The notes beneath the pieces are model-generated. The model was given only the letters and a program-made list of their open reading frames with translations, had not been told where the DNA came from and ran no database searches. From Pseudoduganella umbonata (GTDB lineage Bacteria > Pseudomonadota > Gammaproteobacteria > Burkholderiales > Burkholderiaceae_D): a DNA stretch of 64,000 nucleotides. Positions 16,627 to 25,458 of the stretch are shown here, piece by piece. Location: contig NZ_JACHXS010000001.1 in the NCBI RefSeq assembly GCF_014192225.1, positions 832,440-896,439 of the forward strand, read 5' to 3'. The first letter of the stretch is position 1. Each line of letters begins with the position of its first letter. The position numbers were made by a program, and so were the translations under genes.

Positions 16627-18996
16627 CTAGCGGGAACCCAGTAACTTCTCCAGAGCTTCCGGCGCCAGCGGCTTGACCAGATGCAGTGCAAAGCCTGCCG
16701 CCCCGCTGCGTTCCCGGTCCGCATCCTGTCCATAACCGGTCAGGGCTACATAGCGCGCATTGGCATTGCGTCCGCTTTCGCGCATCAGGCCGACGAGCTG
16801 GTGGCCGCTGATCTCCGGCAGCCCGATGTCCAGGATCGCCAGGTCCACGCGCAGCTCCGCGAAGCGCTCGAGTGCCTCGGCCGGAGCATGGCAGACCGTT
16901 ACCGCATGGCCATGGGAGCGCAGCAGCGCAGCCAGCGTATCGGCAGCATCGACGTTGTCATCGACGACCAGGATGGATTGCGCCGTCCCGGACTTTTCCA
17001 CTTGCGCTAACGGCACTTCGATCCGGGGCCTCGGAGGTGCTGCCGCAAGCGGCAGATGTACGGTAAAGATGCTCCCTGTTCCCGGTCCCTCGCTGGACGC
17101 GGCCACGCGGCCGCCATGCAGCTCCACCAGGTTTCTGACCAGCGCCAAGCCAATCCCTAGCCCGCCTACCGCCCCATCCAAGTTCCGCTCGCCCTGCACG
17201 AACGGCTCAAAGATCCGAGGCAGCAGCTCCGCCGGCAGGCCGGTGCCGTTGTCGGAGACGTCGATCCTGATCTCGCCGCCGGCGGCACCGGCTCGGAGCA
17301 TGATCTCCGCCCCGGCCGGGCTGTAGCGCGATGCATTGGTCAGCAGGTTCGAGACGATCTGTGCCAGCCGCGCAGCATCGCCGTACCACGGCAAGGAAGC
17401 GACCTCGACCTGGAGCCGCTGCTGTTTCTGCGCGACAAGCGGAGCCACCATCTCGACGGCGCGCATGAGTACTTCACGCGCATCGACGGTTTCTTTCCGA
17501 AGTTCGACCTTGCCGCGTGTGATGCGCGACACGTCGAGCAGGTCGTCGACCAGGCGCGTCAGGTGCGCTACCTGGCGGCGGATCACCACCTGTTCACGTT
17601 CCGTCGACCCGTCACGCATGCGCATCAGTTCGAGCGCGGTAACGATCGGTGCAAGCGGATTGCGCAGCTCGTGGCCCAGGAGTGCCAGGAACTCGTCCTT
17701 GGCGCGCGCAGCGGCCTGCAGGTCGACGTTCAGCTTTTCCACCTCGGCACGCGACTCCACCTGGACGGTGATATCCACGGCGATCACCATCAGCCCATAC
17801 ACCTGGCCAGCGAGGGTACGCAAAGGCGAAAGGTTATATGTAAAGTAGCGATTGTCGAGTGCGCCGCCGTGCCGGTGGATCTGCACCAGGGTCGGCTGCG
17901 AGATGAACGGCTGGCCCGCGCGATACACGGCTTTAAATTGTTCGTGAACCGGCGAACCGTCCAGCTCGGGAAATACACGGACGAACGGCTTGCCGATCAT
18001 GTGCTCGGCCGGCCGGCCACTGACCATGGCATACATCGAATTGACCAGGTGGTACACCAGCTCCTCGCCAATCATGACAGCGGCGCCGACCGGTGCATCC
18101 AGCAGGAGCCGGTCTCGCTCCGCTTCGACAATCCTGCGCAACGCCTCGCTGTCCACCCGATGCCGCGCGGTAGCAACCAGCAACGTAAACTGCTCCACGA
18201 AAAGCCGATAGGCGTCATCCAGCGCGATCCGCGGCGTTGGTTCGAAGTCGATCGCCAGGTCGACGTGGAGGCCGACGTCGGCCGCCGTGACCCGCACATG
18301 GCGTACCGACGGGTCGGGTGGCGTGGCGACGGGCTCAAGCGGCGTAAGCTTCGCACTGCACAAATCGCTGGAATTGAATGCCACTGCCTGGTCGACGGCG
18401 GCATCCAGCCTGTCCAGTGTGCTGGCAGTGACCAGTTCCTGGCGCAGCAAGTCCAGGGTCTGCTGGCGGCGCGTGCCGAGGATGCGCTCGGTCGTCTCGT
18501 AAGAGATCAGCAGCACGCCCCGAACGGCGCCGGCGTCGTCGCGGACAGGCGTGAAGGAATATGTCCAGTAAGTATCCACAACCCGGTTATTGCGCTCGAT
18601 ACCATACCGGAAGTCGGAATGAACGGTCGGCGGCCCCCCGCCAAGCACGACGCTGACCAATGGCGCTATCGAAGCCCAACCGTGTTTCCAGCTCTCGGCG
18701 GCCGGCCGGCCGAGCGCGATCGTCCCCTGCCCGGCATCAACGCGCGGTGCATAGGCATCGTTGTAGATCTGGATCGATTCCTCGCCCCACCAGATGACCA
18801 GCGGCTCGGTCGAATCGAGCATCAGCGTGACGATCGCCTTCAGGCTGGCCGGCCATTGCGGGATGGGTCCCAGCGGGGTCGCAGCCCAATCGTGCTCGGC
18901 GACCAGCACGCGCATGCTTTTTTCGCCCCTGGCTGCGAAGCGATCATTGACAGCGCCCGGCTGGGCCGGTGATGGAAGGACAGACGGCTTGAGCAT
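16627..18996 (-). CDS. Hybrid PAS sensor histidine kinase with receiver domain
   Basis: 789 residues, soluble (no membrane segment). Order: an N-terminal PAS-like domain (about 30-175, with HDWAATPLGPIPQWPASL, typical of this kinase group), a linker or degenerate sensor region (190-290), a second PAS (about 295-415), HisKA with phospho-acceptor His442 (LLGHELRNPLAP), HATPase (535-650, with NASRYSP and GGLGIGLALV), and a C-terminal receiver with Asp723 (LAILDIGLPEISG). It stands alone without a partner output regulator, so phosphotransfer probably goes to a distant protein. No strong ribosome binding site precedes ATG 18996; Met28 is an alternative start. Confidence 0.9.
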   Translation of the reverse strand: MLKPSVLPSPAQPGAVNDRFAARGEKSMRVLVAEHDWAATPLGPIPQWPASLKAIVTLMLDSTEPLVIWWGEESIQIYNDAYAPRVDAGQGTIALGRPAAESWKHGWASIAPLVSVVLGGGPPTVHSDFRYGIERNNRVVDTYWTYSFTPVRDDAGAVRGVLLISYETTERILGTRRQQTLDLLRQELVTASTLDRLDAAVDQAVAFNSSDLCSAKLTPLEPVATPPDPSVRHVRVTAADVGLHVDLAIDFEPTPRIALDDAYRLFVEQFTLLVATARHRVDSEALRRIVEAERDRLLLDAPVGAAVMIGEELVYHLVNSMYAMVSGRPAEHMIGKPFVRVFPELDGSPVHEQFKAVYRAGQPFISQPTLVQIHRHGGALDNRYFTYNLSPLRTLAGQVYGLMVIAVDITVQVESRAEVEKLNVDLQAAARAKDEFLALLGHELRNPLAPIVTALELMRMRDGSTEREQVVIRRQVAHLTRLVDDLLDVSRITRGKVELRKETVDAREVLMRAVEMVAPLVAQKQQRLQVEVASLPWYGDAARLAQIVSNLLTNASRYSPAGAEIMLRAGAAGGEIRIDVSDNGTGLPAELLPRIFEPFVQGERNLDGAVGGLGIGLALVRNLVELHGGRVAASSEGPGTGSIFTVHLPLAAAPPRPRIEVPLAQVEKSGTAQSILVVDDNVDAADTLAALLRSHGHAVTVCHAPAEALERFAELRVDLAILDIGLPEISGHQLVGLMRESGRNANARYVALTGYGQDADRERSGAAGFALHLVKPLAPEALEKLLGSR

Positions 18997-19189
18997 CGTG
19001 TTATCTAGATCGGACCGCGGACACTGCCGCGTACGTCCCGATTGTACCGATCATTGCCATTTCACGATGGCCAGGCGCTTCATCCGTGTACTTGCCCTGT
19101 CGCCTCCCTCGTTCTCTTCCGTCAATCACTCCAAAGGCAAGGCACGACATCGCGCAGCCGTACCCGCAAGCGCCGGGACGTCCCTTGCG

Positions 19190-19741
19190 TCATCCGTGCA
19201 GCGCGCTGTCGATCGCTTCCCGCAGTAGCGGATCTCCGGGCTCCACGTCCGGATTGAATCGCGCCACCACCCGGCCATCGCGGCCGACAAGGAACTTCTC
19301 GAAATTCCACAGCACATCCGACGGATCTTCCTGCTCAAAGCCGTACTGCGCCAGCTTGCGGTGCATGGTGCCGCCCGCCGGGTCCAGTGCCTCCGGCTGG
19401 GCCTGCGTCAACGCGGCGTACAAGGCATGCCGATCCGGCCCCTTGACGGACACTTTCTCGGCCAGGGGAAACGCCACGCCGAAAGTCGTGTTGCAGAACT
19501 GGGCAATTTCCTCGTTACTGCCCGGCTCCTGGGCGCCGAAGTCATTGGCGGGGAAACCGATCACGACCAGGCCCGCCTCGCGCTTTTCCTCGAACAGCCG
19601 CGCCAGGCCCTCGTATTGCGGGGTCAGTCCGCATTGCGAAGCGACATTCACCAGCAATACCGCCTTGCCGCGATAGCTGGACAGCGTGGCCTGGCCACCA
19701 TCCATCAGCCGGAACGGTATCTGGTCGATCCTTGTATGCAT
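19190..19741 (-). CDS. Glutathione peroxidase
   Basis: 183 residues. A thioredoxin-fold peroxidase that reduces hydroperoxides with glutathione or thioredoxin. The catalytic tetrad is visible: Cys37 in NVASQCGLTPQY (Cys, not selenocysteine), Gln71 in FGAQEPGS, Trp145 in WNFEKFLV and the neighbouring Asn. The second Cys83 (IAQFCNTTF) could act as resolving cysteine. GGAGAAGC lies before ATG 19741. It is probably monocistronic; divergent to the dioxygenase genes with about 200 bases between. No link to the catabolic pathway is evident beyond possible peroxide protection. Confidence 0.93.
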   Translation of the reverse strand: MHTRIDQIPFRLMDGGQATLSSYRGKAVLLVNVASQCGLTPQYEGLARLFEEKREAGLVVIGFPANDFGAQEPGSNEEIAQFCNTTFGVAFPLAEKVSVKGPDRHALYAALTQAQPEALDPAGGTMHRKLAQYGFEQEDPSDVLWNFEKFLVGRDGRVVARFNPDVEPGDPLLREAIDSALHG

Positions 19742-19891
19742 CGTTGCTTCTCCTTCAAACAGTCAATAGGGTGCGCTGGGAATGGCCATGCCGAGATTGG
19801 CGGCGCCATGCGGAAAGCATGCCGATGCGCTTCGAGCCCGAACCGTCGACGCAGCCCGGAAAAAATATCCGGCAGCGGCCACATCGTTTGT

Positions 19892-19918
19892 TGAACAAAT
19901 CCACGATAAGTGTACAAT
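19892..19918 (+). promoter_or_regulatory. Promoter and operator of the ring-hydroxylating dioxygenase (site 1)
   Basis: TGAACA (19892-19897), 13 bases, TGTACA (19911-19916). It overlaps a sigma70-like promoter, TTGAAC (19891-19896) with 16-base spacing to TACAAT (19913-19918). The same spaced palindrome occurs at five other promoter regions in the island. Binding here would occlude RNA polymerase, so repression is the simplest reading. Confidence 0.75.
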
Positions 19919-19947
19919 TAAAGCGCGGAAAAACAAAGGAGACAACG

Positions 19948-21348
19948 ATGCACCCACATGCCGAAACGACACTGCGGGACGGGACCAAAATCTCGGACCT
20001 CATCAACCACGAGACGCGCGAGGTCAAGGTCCGCGCCCTGTCCGATCCCGAGCTGTATGAACTCGAGATGGAACGGATCTTTGGCAAGACCTGGATCTTC
20101 CTCGGGCACGAGACCGAAATCCCCAACAAGGGCGACTTCATCACACGCGACATGGGCTCCGATGCCGTCATCGTCGCCCGCGATCGCGATGGCGAGATCC
20201 ACGTCTCGCTGAACGTCTGCCCGCACCGCGCGATGCGGGTGCAGACGCACGATGCCGGCAACACCAATGTGCACATGTGCATCTACCACGGCTGGGCCTT
20301 CAAGCCGAACGGCGACTTCATCGGCGCACCCGTCGAGAAGGAGTGCATGCACGGAAAAATGATGGCGAAGGACCAGCTCGGCCTGAAGAAGGCGCGCGTG
20401 GCGCTGTATGGCGGTCTGATCTTCGCTACCTGGAATATCGACGGCCCCAGCCTGGAAGAGTTCTTCGGCGACGCCAAGTACTACTTCGACACGCTGTTCC
20501 TGCGCACCAAGGGCGGCCTGGAAGTGCTCGGGCCGCCGCAGCGCTTCCGCATCAATGCGAACTGGAAGACCGCCTGCGAACAGTCGGCCGCCGATGGCTT
20601 CCACACGCTGACCCTGCACCGCTGGCTCGCGGAAGTCGGCCCATATGCGAAGAAACCGGATGCCGAAGGCAAAGGCGCCGACCTCTCGCCGGAAATGTAT
20701 GGCAGCGAAGTGTGGACCGACCATGGCCACGCGCTGCGCTGCATCGAACTCGACCGGAAGATCGTTCGCCTGACGGGCAAGGATCCGGCCGAACTGACGC
20801 CCGCGGAAAAGCTGACCGCCCTGCCGCCCCCCGGCATCACCGCCGCGATGGTCCCGGAACTGCTGGAGCGCTTCGACGAGGGCCAGCTCAAGCTGATGTC
20901 GTGGCGTCCGCCCCAGGTGGGCGGCTTCTTCCCGAATGGCCTGTTCGAATTCATCTACCTGCCGCAGCCCGATGGCACGATCGTCGGCGCCTGCGCCCTG
21001 CACGCCTATATCCCGAAAGGTCCGGACAAGCTGGAATTCATGAACTGGATTTTCGCTGAAAAGGACACGCCGCCGGAACTCAAGGCACGTATGCTGCGCC
21101 AGTCGGTCCAGATGCTGGGCACGTCAGGCATGGTCGAGATGGAAGACTCCGACACATGGCCGCACCAGACGGAAGTGGCCAAAGGCGCAATGAGCAAGAC
21201 CATCACGATGAAGTACCAGGCCAAGTTCGACCACGGCGCGCCGGAAGGCTGGCCGGGGCCCGGGCACGTGGGCGACGGCTTCACCAAGGACGATACCCAG
21301 TGGGCGTGGTGGACATACTGGCACGAGCTGATGACGAGCGAAAAATGA
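19948..21348 (+). CDS. Aromatic ring-hydroxylating dioxygenase, alpha subunit (ditA1-like)
   Basis: 466 residues from ATG 19948, with AAAGGAGAC just upstream; longer in-frame extension has no ribosome binding site. The Rieske 2Fe-2S ligands are Cys91/His93 (CPHRAM) and Cys111/His114 (CIYHGW). The mononuclear iron ligands are His219 and His224 (DGFHTLTLH), with Asp400 or Asp402 (MEDSD) as the third. It would add both atoms of O2 to an aromatic ring, giving a cis-dihydrodiol. It is followed by its beta subunit; ferredoxin and reductase genes lie 34 and 27 kb away. The context with a 3Fe-4S-type ferredoxin and an extradiol enzyme resembles DitA of diterpenoid degradation. Confidence 0.93.
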   Translation: MHPHAETTLRDGTKISDLINHETREVKVRALSDPELYELEMERIFGKTWIFLGHETEIPNKGDFITRDMGSDAVIVARDRDGEIHVSLNVCPHRAMRVQTHDAGNTNVHMCIYHGWAFKPNGDFIGAPVEKECMHGKMMAKDQLGLKKARVALYGGLIFATWNIDGPSLEEFFGDAKYYFDTLFLRTKGGLEVLGPPQRFRINANWKTACEQSAADGFHTLTLHRWLAEVGPYAKKPDAEGKGADLSPEMYGSEVWTDHGHALRCIELDRKIVRLTGKDPAELTPAEKLTALPPPGITAAMVPELLERFDEGQLKLMSWRPPQVGGFFPNGLFEFIYLPQPDGTIVGACALHAYIPKGPDKLEFMNWIFAEKDTPPELKARMLRQSVQMLGTSGMVEMEDSDTWPHQTEVAKGAMSKTITMKYQAKFDHGAPEGWPGPGHVGDGFTKDDTQWAWWTYWHELMTSEK

Positions 21349-21389
21349 GCCAGCCACCGGACACCCAACAACGCCCCCAGGAGACAACC

Positions 21390-21959
21390 ATGGAAAACAA
21401 TCCGCTGGAACCGCGCCCGCTGCCGCCGTCGCTGCGCGCCAACCGGGTCGCCATCGGCAGCCCGCTGTACAACGACATGGTCGAGTTCATGTACGACGAA
21501 GCGGAGATGTTCGATACGTTGCGCCTGCGCGACTGGATCGAGATGGTCGCTAAAGACATCGAATACACCGTGCCGCTGCGCCACACCCGCGCGACCCGAG
21601 ACCAGGACAAGTCGATCGTGCGCACCGTCCAGCACATGTACGACGATTACCGCTCGATCATGCTGCGCGTGATGCGCGTGATGGACACCCGTAGCGCATG
21701 GGGCGAGGACCCGCCGTCGCGCACCAAGCACATGGTCTCCAACATCCGCGTCTACCGCACCGACAGGGAGGACGAGTTCAAGGTGCACAGCTACCTGCTG
21801 CTGACCCGCAACCGCTTCGACAACGATAAATTCGACCTGATCCCCTGCGAACGCCACGATGTGATTCGCAGGACCGAATCGGGCTACCAGCTGGCGCGCC
21901 GCGAAGTCATCATCGACCAGGCGGTGCTCGGCACGCCGAACCTGGGCATCTTCCTGTAA
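21390..21959 (+). CDS. Aromatic ring-hydroxylating dioxygenase, beta subunit (ditA2-like)
   Basis: 189 residues, the usual small-subunit length. The start at ATG 21390 is preferred because AGGAGACAACC precedes it, the same leader as the alpha gene; ATG 21345, overlapping the alpha stop, is an alternative. The family signature is visible: YNDMVEFMYDEAEMFDTLRLRDWIEMVAKDIEYTVPLRHTR and, later, SNIRVYRTDREDEFKVHSYLLLTRNR. It has no cofactor and supports the alpha trimer. A terminator follows directly, so alpha and beta form a two-gene operon. Confidence 0.93.
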   Translation: MENNPLEPRPLPPSLRANRVAIGSPLYNDMVEFMYDEAEMFDTLRLRDWIEMVAKDIEYTVPLRHTRATRDQDKSIVRTVQHMYDDYRSIMLRVMRVMDTRSAWGEDPPSRTKHMVSNIRVYRTDREDEFKVHSYLLLTRNRFDNDKFDLIPCERHDVIRRTESGYQLARREVIIDQAVLGTPNLGIFL

Positions 21960-21978
21960 GCACCCACGGCTCGTTACA

Positions 21979-22017
21979 GCCCGCCCCCCCGCCGGTAAGG
22001 CGCGGGGCGGCTTTTTT
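21979..22017 (+). terminator. Rho-independent terminator after the dioxygenase operon
   Basis: A GC-rich stem (CCGCCCC at 21981 onward pairing with GGGGCGG at 22004-22010) is followed by six T residues at 22012-22017. It lies 20 bases after the beta subunit stop. Confidence 0.85.
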
Positions 22018-22122
22018 CATGCTGCCTTTCGATGTACTGTAGGCCGCCGCAGGACGTGGCGGCGGCGCCCGCCCCTGCCGGATCGCCCGGGAGAAGCGTC
22101 CGTCACGGAGCCGGACTGCGGC

Positions 22123-24393
22123 TTACTGCGCGGTGATGTCGAAGATCGCATTCACTCGCGACGGTCCAACGGATGGGTACGGGACGACCGGTGCCTGGTT
22201 CACGCCGGCTTTCGACCAGTCGCATACGCCGGCCGGAAAGATCGCTTTCAGGCGTGCCAGCTGCGTCGCGCCGAGCACCGGCAGGTAGTCATCGGCCGTG
22301 ACCGGCTTCAGCGCACATTTGAGCTTGTCCGCGGCGATCGATGCACCTGCCTGCGCACGCGGATAGGTCCACGTCGGCCAGATGGCATTGCAGCTGCCGG
22401 CCGGTCCAGTTGACCCGACGGTCTGCGTCTCGGCGATAAACGCCGGTGTCGTCGACAGCGTGAAGCAGCCGTCGACCGCCGCGGCAGGCTTGCTGGCAAT
22501 GACCCTGTCACGCTGCGGCGCCGCGCCCGCTGCCGCCTTGTAGGCGCGCACCCACTGGATGAACAGCGGCCAGGCGTCGGCCTGGGCCTTCGCACTGACA
22601 GCTGCACGCTCCGCGCGGCCCGGCGTGGCAATGCCGAACAGGTCGGCGAACGAGACACCGCCCCGCCACATGACATGGTTTTTCGTATCGCCATTGGCTT
22701 TCAGCAGCCGCTCGCGCATCGCGAAGTGGAACCACTGGTAGTGATAGAAATTGTCTTCGTCGTAGAAATTCGACAGGTCGAAGATCGGGATCGCCGCCAG
22801 TCCACCGTTGGCGCCAAGCTGCATTCCGGACTGGTAGGCACGCTGGATGGCGGCCTCGGAGCCCGCGCTGCGCGCCGCGATGTAATTGCCGTCGCGGTCG
22901 TAGCCGCCGATCTTCTCGTTCAGGTCGAGGAACTGTTCGACCGTCAGCGCGCCGTCGTTCAGCTGCGCCAGCCCGTACTGCACGCCGACGTTGTCGAACG
23001 GCCGCAGGCCATATCCCTGGGCGTCGACGCCATAGATATTGCGGCCGATATCGAATACCGTGGCGCGTGCACCGCCCGGATTGACGATGGCATCCCAGCG
23101 CTGCGATATCGGCACGGCGGCGTTGAAAGCGCCGGCCGCGTACGCACCGCCGAACGAACCGGCCGTGGGGATGCTCTCGGTGCGGCCCGATACCGGGTCG
23201 GTACGCCCGGACTGCACGGCCAGGTCATACCAGGCGCGCGCAGACTTGTGACCGGAGACGGCAACCATCTGGTGCTCCGACACGCCGGCGCCGTTGTTGA
23301 CGGCAAGGTAGTGGCTCAGGAGCTTGGCGTCCATGGCCGACATGGCGATCGCCAGCGCGTCCGGGAAGGTCGCGTCGATGAAGACACCGTCGAACAAACC
23401 CGGGAAAGCATCGGCGATCTGCAGGCTGGTGTACGAACCGCCCGAGGTCCCGACGCTGACGGTGAAGGCCGGCACGCCGAAGGTCTTGATGAAGTGATGC
23501 TTGCCCATCAGGGTCGTCTCGGCCGCCAGATGGGCATTGCAGCTGTTGGTCGGATGATTCAGCGTGTTCGTGAATACCGCATAGCCCTCGCCCAGCCGGG
23601 TCATGTTCGTCGCCGTGTACGGGCTGACGCCCATTGCGGCACCCTGGATATACCAGCCGGTCGCGCATCCCGTACCATGCACCGCGATCAGGCCCCTGTT
23701 CCATGCGGGCGGCGGGGAAAGCGCGCCCGGCGCCGCATCCTTGACCGGATTGAACAGGATGGCGTTCTGGTAGATGCCGCGGTTCATGGTGCCGGTCTCG
23801 ATCCGCACCACGAACGGCACGGTCACCCCGGCCGTCGTGGTCGTGCTGGCCACATCGGCAGGCAGCGCCTTCGTGTCCGGCAGGACTTTGAGCGCACCGG
23901 CCCCGGTGGGCAGGTACATGTACTGGACCTTCGTTGGTGCCGAGCAGGCCGCATCGGTCGGGGCACCCAGCCGCGAGCCGTCGGGCAGCACGAAATCCTG
24001 GGTCTGGCACTGGAACGGCTTGAGCACGGGACCGGACAGGACCGGCCCATTGCCGTAGTTGGTTACCGTCGCCGATGCCGCGGCGCCGCCCACATTGGCC
24101 GAGAGGACGTTGGCGCCCGCCTTGAGACCCGTGACCAGGCCGACGAAGTGGCCGGGATGCGCCGGGTCCGCGGCAAAGCTGGCGGAAACGTCGACATCGT
24201 TCGCCGTTACTTTCAACGTGCCAGCTGCCAGCCCGGCCGTGGGCGCGGCAATTTCGACAAGGGCCGAATTGCCGGCCACGTAGTCGGCCTTCGATGACAG
24301 CAGCGTGATCTCCGGTGCGGCAGGCGGTGCATCCGCGTGGCCGCCACAGGCCACGATGGCCAGGCTTGTTGCCGCGGCAGCGGCGGCCAGCAC
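22123..24393 (-). CDS. DUF6351-type secreted hydrolase-like lipoprotein
   Basis: 756 residues from GTG 24393. The N-terminus (LAAAAAATSLAIVACGG) ends in a lipobox, so export and lipidation are likely. The large middle domain is alpha/beta-hydrolase-like, with the nucleophile elbow GTSGGSYTS and a preceding AVHGTGCATGWY. I read it as a DUF6351 member, a family related to 3-hydroxybutyrate oligomer hydrolases; its substrate is unknown. The start is uncertain: a better ATG with n-region MKQLPQ sits at 24416 but one base out of frame. It faces the dioxygenase operon and may liberate an ester-bound substrate outside the cell. Confidence 0.75.
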   Translation of the reverse strand: MLAAAAAATSLAIVACGGHADAPPAAPEITLLSSKADYVAGNSALVEIAAPTAGLAAGTLKVTANDVDVSASFAADPAHPGHFVGLVTGLKAGANVLSANVGGAAASATVTNYGNGPVLSGPVLKPFQCQTQDFVLPDGSRLGAPTDAACSAPTKVQYMYLPTGAGALKVLPDTKALPADVASTTTTAGVTVPFVVRIETGTMNRGIYQNAILFNPVKDAAPGALSPPPAWNRGLIAVHGTGCATGWYIQGAAMGVSPYTATNMTRLGEGYAVFTNTLNHPTNSCNAHLAAETTLMGKHHFIKTFGVPAFTVSVGTSGGSYTSLQIADAFPGLFDGVFIDATFPDALAIAMSAMDAKLLSHYLAVNNGAGVSEHQMVAVSGHKSARAWYDLAVQSGRTDPVSGRTESIPTAGSFGGAYAAGAFNAAVPISQRWDAIVNPGGARATVFDIGRNIYGVDAQGYGLRPFDNVGVQYGLAQLNDGALTVEQFLDLNEKIGGYDRDGNYIAARSAGSEAAIQRAYQSGMQLGANGGLAAIPIFDLSNFYDEDNFYHYQWFHFAMRERLLKANGDTKNHVMWRGGVSFADLFGIATPGRAERAAVSAKAQADAWPLFIQWVRAYKAAAGAAPQRDRVIASKPAAAVDGCFTLSTTPAFIAETQTVGSTGPAGSCNAIWPTWTYPRAQAGASIAADKLKCALKPVTADDYLPVLGATQLARLKAIFPAGVCDWSKAGVNQAPVVPYPSVGPSRVNAIFDITAQ

Positions 24394-24625
24394 CGCTGTT
24401 GGGGAAGTTGTTTCATGGGTTGCAAAGTCTCCGTTGTGTTGAATACAGCTTGAAAGGCATCGGCATGCGACGCGTCATCGAGCGTCGATCCGCGATCGCC
24501 TTTTTATCCAGGAAATGAAAATGTGTCGAAGTAGTGTGGAATGTACCGACACGAGCGTTGTTACAGGCGTGACGCTTCCAGCCCGGTCCGCCACGCGATG
24601 TACGTAGCGGCGGCGTCAAGTCCTC

Positions 24626-24661
24626 GAATAAAAAGGCAGTCGTGCCGCGTGGCACGACTGC
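24626..24661 (-). terminator. Rho-independent terminator on the minus strand
   Basis: GCAGTCGTGCC (24636-24646) and GGCACGACTGC (24651-24661) form a perfect 11-bp stem with a 4-base loop. On the minus strand it is followed by five T residues (complement of 24631-24635). It lies 14 bases after the stop of the small frame 24675-24944. Confidence 0.8.
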
Positions 24662-24674
24662 AACACTTCCCTGT

Positions 24675-24944
24675 TCAGGAAGTCGGGAAAGGGATCAGGT
24701 GCCGCGTGCCGGGCGCCCGCCCGGACGACAGGCGTAAAGCCGATGGTTTGTTCCTGGGTGCAGCCGTTGCGCCGGCGTCCGCGGCATGCAACGTGCTGCG
24801 TGTCACCGCAGCCCAGCCTGACGCCTTGCGGTTTCCAGTCTGCCCACCCACCGCGGACTGGCCGCTCACCTGCGCCATCAACAACGGCACGGAAGCGTTC
24901 CGCGGTACCAGATCGGCTGGTATCCGTGTACCGATGATTCTCAT
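24675..24944 (-). CDS. Small unknown protein (89 aa) with strong signals
   Basis: ATG 24944 is preceded by GGAGGAGACACA, the strongest ribosome binding site type in this island, and the stop is followed by a clear terminator. The product begins MRIIGTRIPADLVPRNASVPLLMAQ and becomes basic and Ser/Ala-rich. I do not recognise the family. It could be the truncated 5' end of a former larger gene, since another minus-strand frame remains open across the same stretch. The transcription signals argue that the unit is expressed. Confidence 0.4.
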   Translation of the reverse strand: MRIIGTRIPADLVPRNASVPLLMAQVSGQSAVGGQTGNRKASGWAAVTRSTLHAADAGATAAPRNKPSALRLSSGRAPGTRHLIPFPTS

Positions 24945-25044
24945 TGTGTCTCCTCCAAAACCTCTTCTTTGCGGCTTCAGGCCGTCTTTCGATGCACGAT
25001 CGGCGTATGGGTGAGGATGGGCCTTTCGCGCTATCCGCCTGGAC

Positions 25045-25458
25045 CGCCGAGGCACCGAGCACCATCATGCTAGCGTAAGTGCTTGACGAAATTAATACGC
25101 AAAAACCACATTTTTGTTCAAATACATCAATGCGCGTATTTTTCCCGGATCGCTTTCTACGAACTCAGAACGCCAGCCAGCGTTCGCCTGCCGCGATGCA
25201 GTGAACTCCCGGCATGTGCCGAGGTGGCGGCCAGCATGCCCGACGATACGGATGAAGAGCCGAGGATCGACCCGAAGAAGGCCGGCTTGGCGAAGGCAAA
25301 GGCCATGCGGCCCGGCGTGTGATCGACATCGACATCAAGAACGTTTTTTTGGGGGGGGGAACGCCGTCGACATCCAGGAACCGGTGAGCTATGCCAGGCA
25401 CCGCTTGGACCTGTATTACGTCACCCGAGCATCTCCTGGGCGGGTCCCGGCGCGCCCA
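25045..25458. other. Degenerate stretch with T7G9 run and weak operator-like site
   Basis: No convincing intact gene. A short plus-strand frame ends in DPKKAGLAKAKAMRPGV at 25322, and just downstream two frames separated by a homopolymer run (T7 at 25344-25350, G9 at 25351-25359) read VIDIDIKNVFLGGG and VDIQEPVSYARHRLDLYYVTR, suggesting a frameshifted remnant. An imperfect copy of the island operator, TACGCA-N13-TGTTCA, lies at 25096-25120 in an AT-rich patch. Confidence 0.4.

Noticed and set aside
22675..24297. A 540-codon plus-strand frame
   Set aside because: Antisense to the DUF6351 gene; Arg/Gly/His-rich product without motifs.
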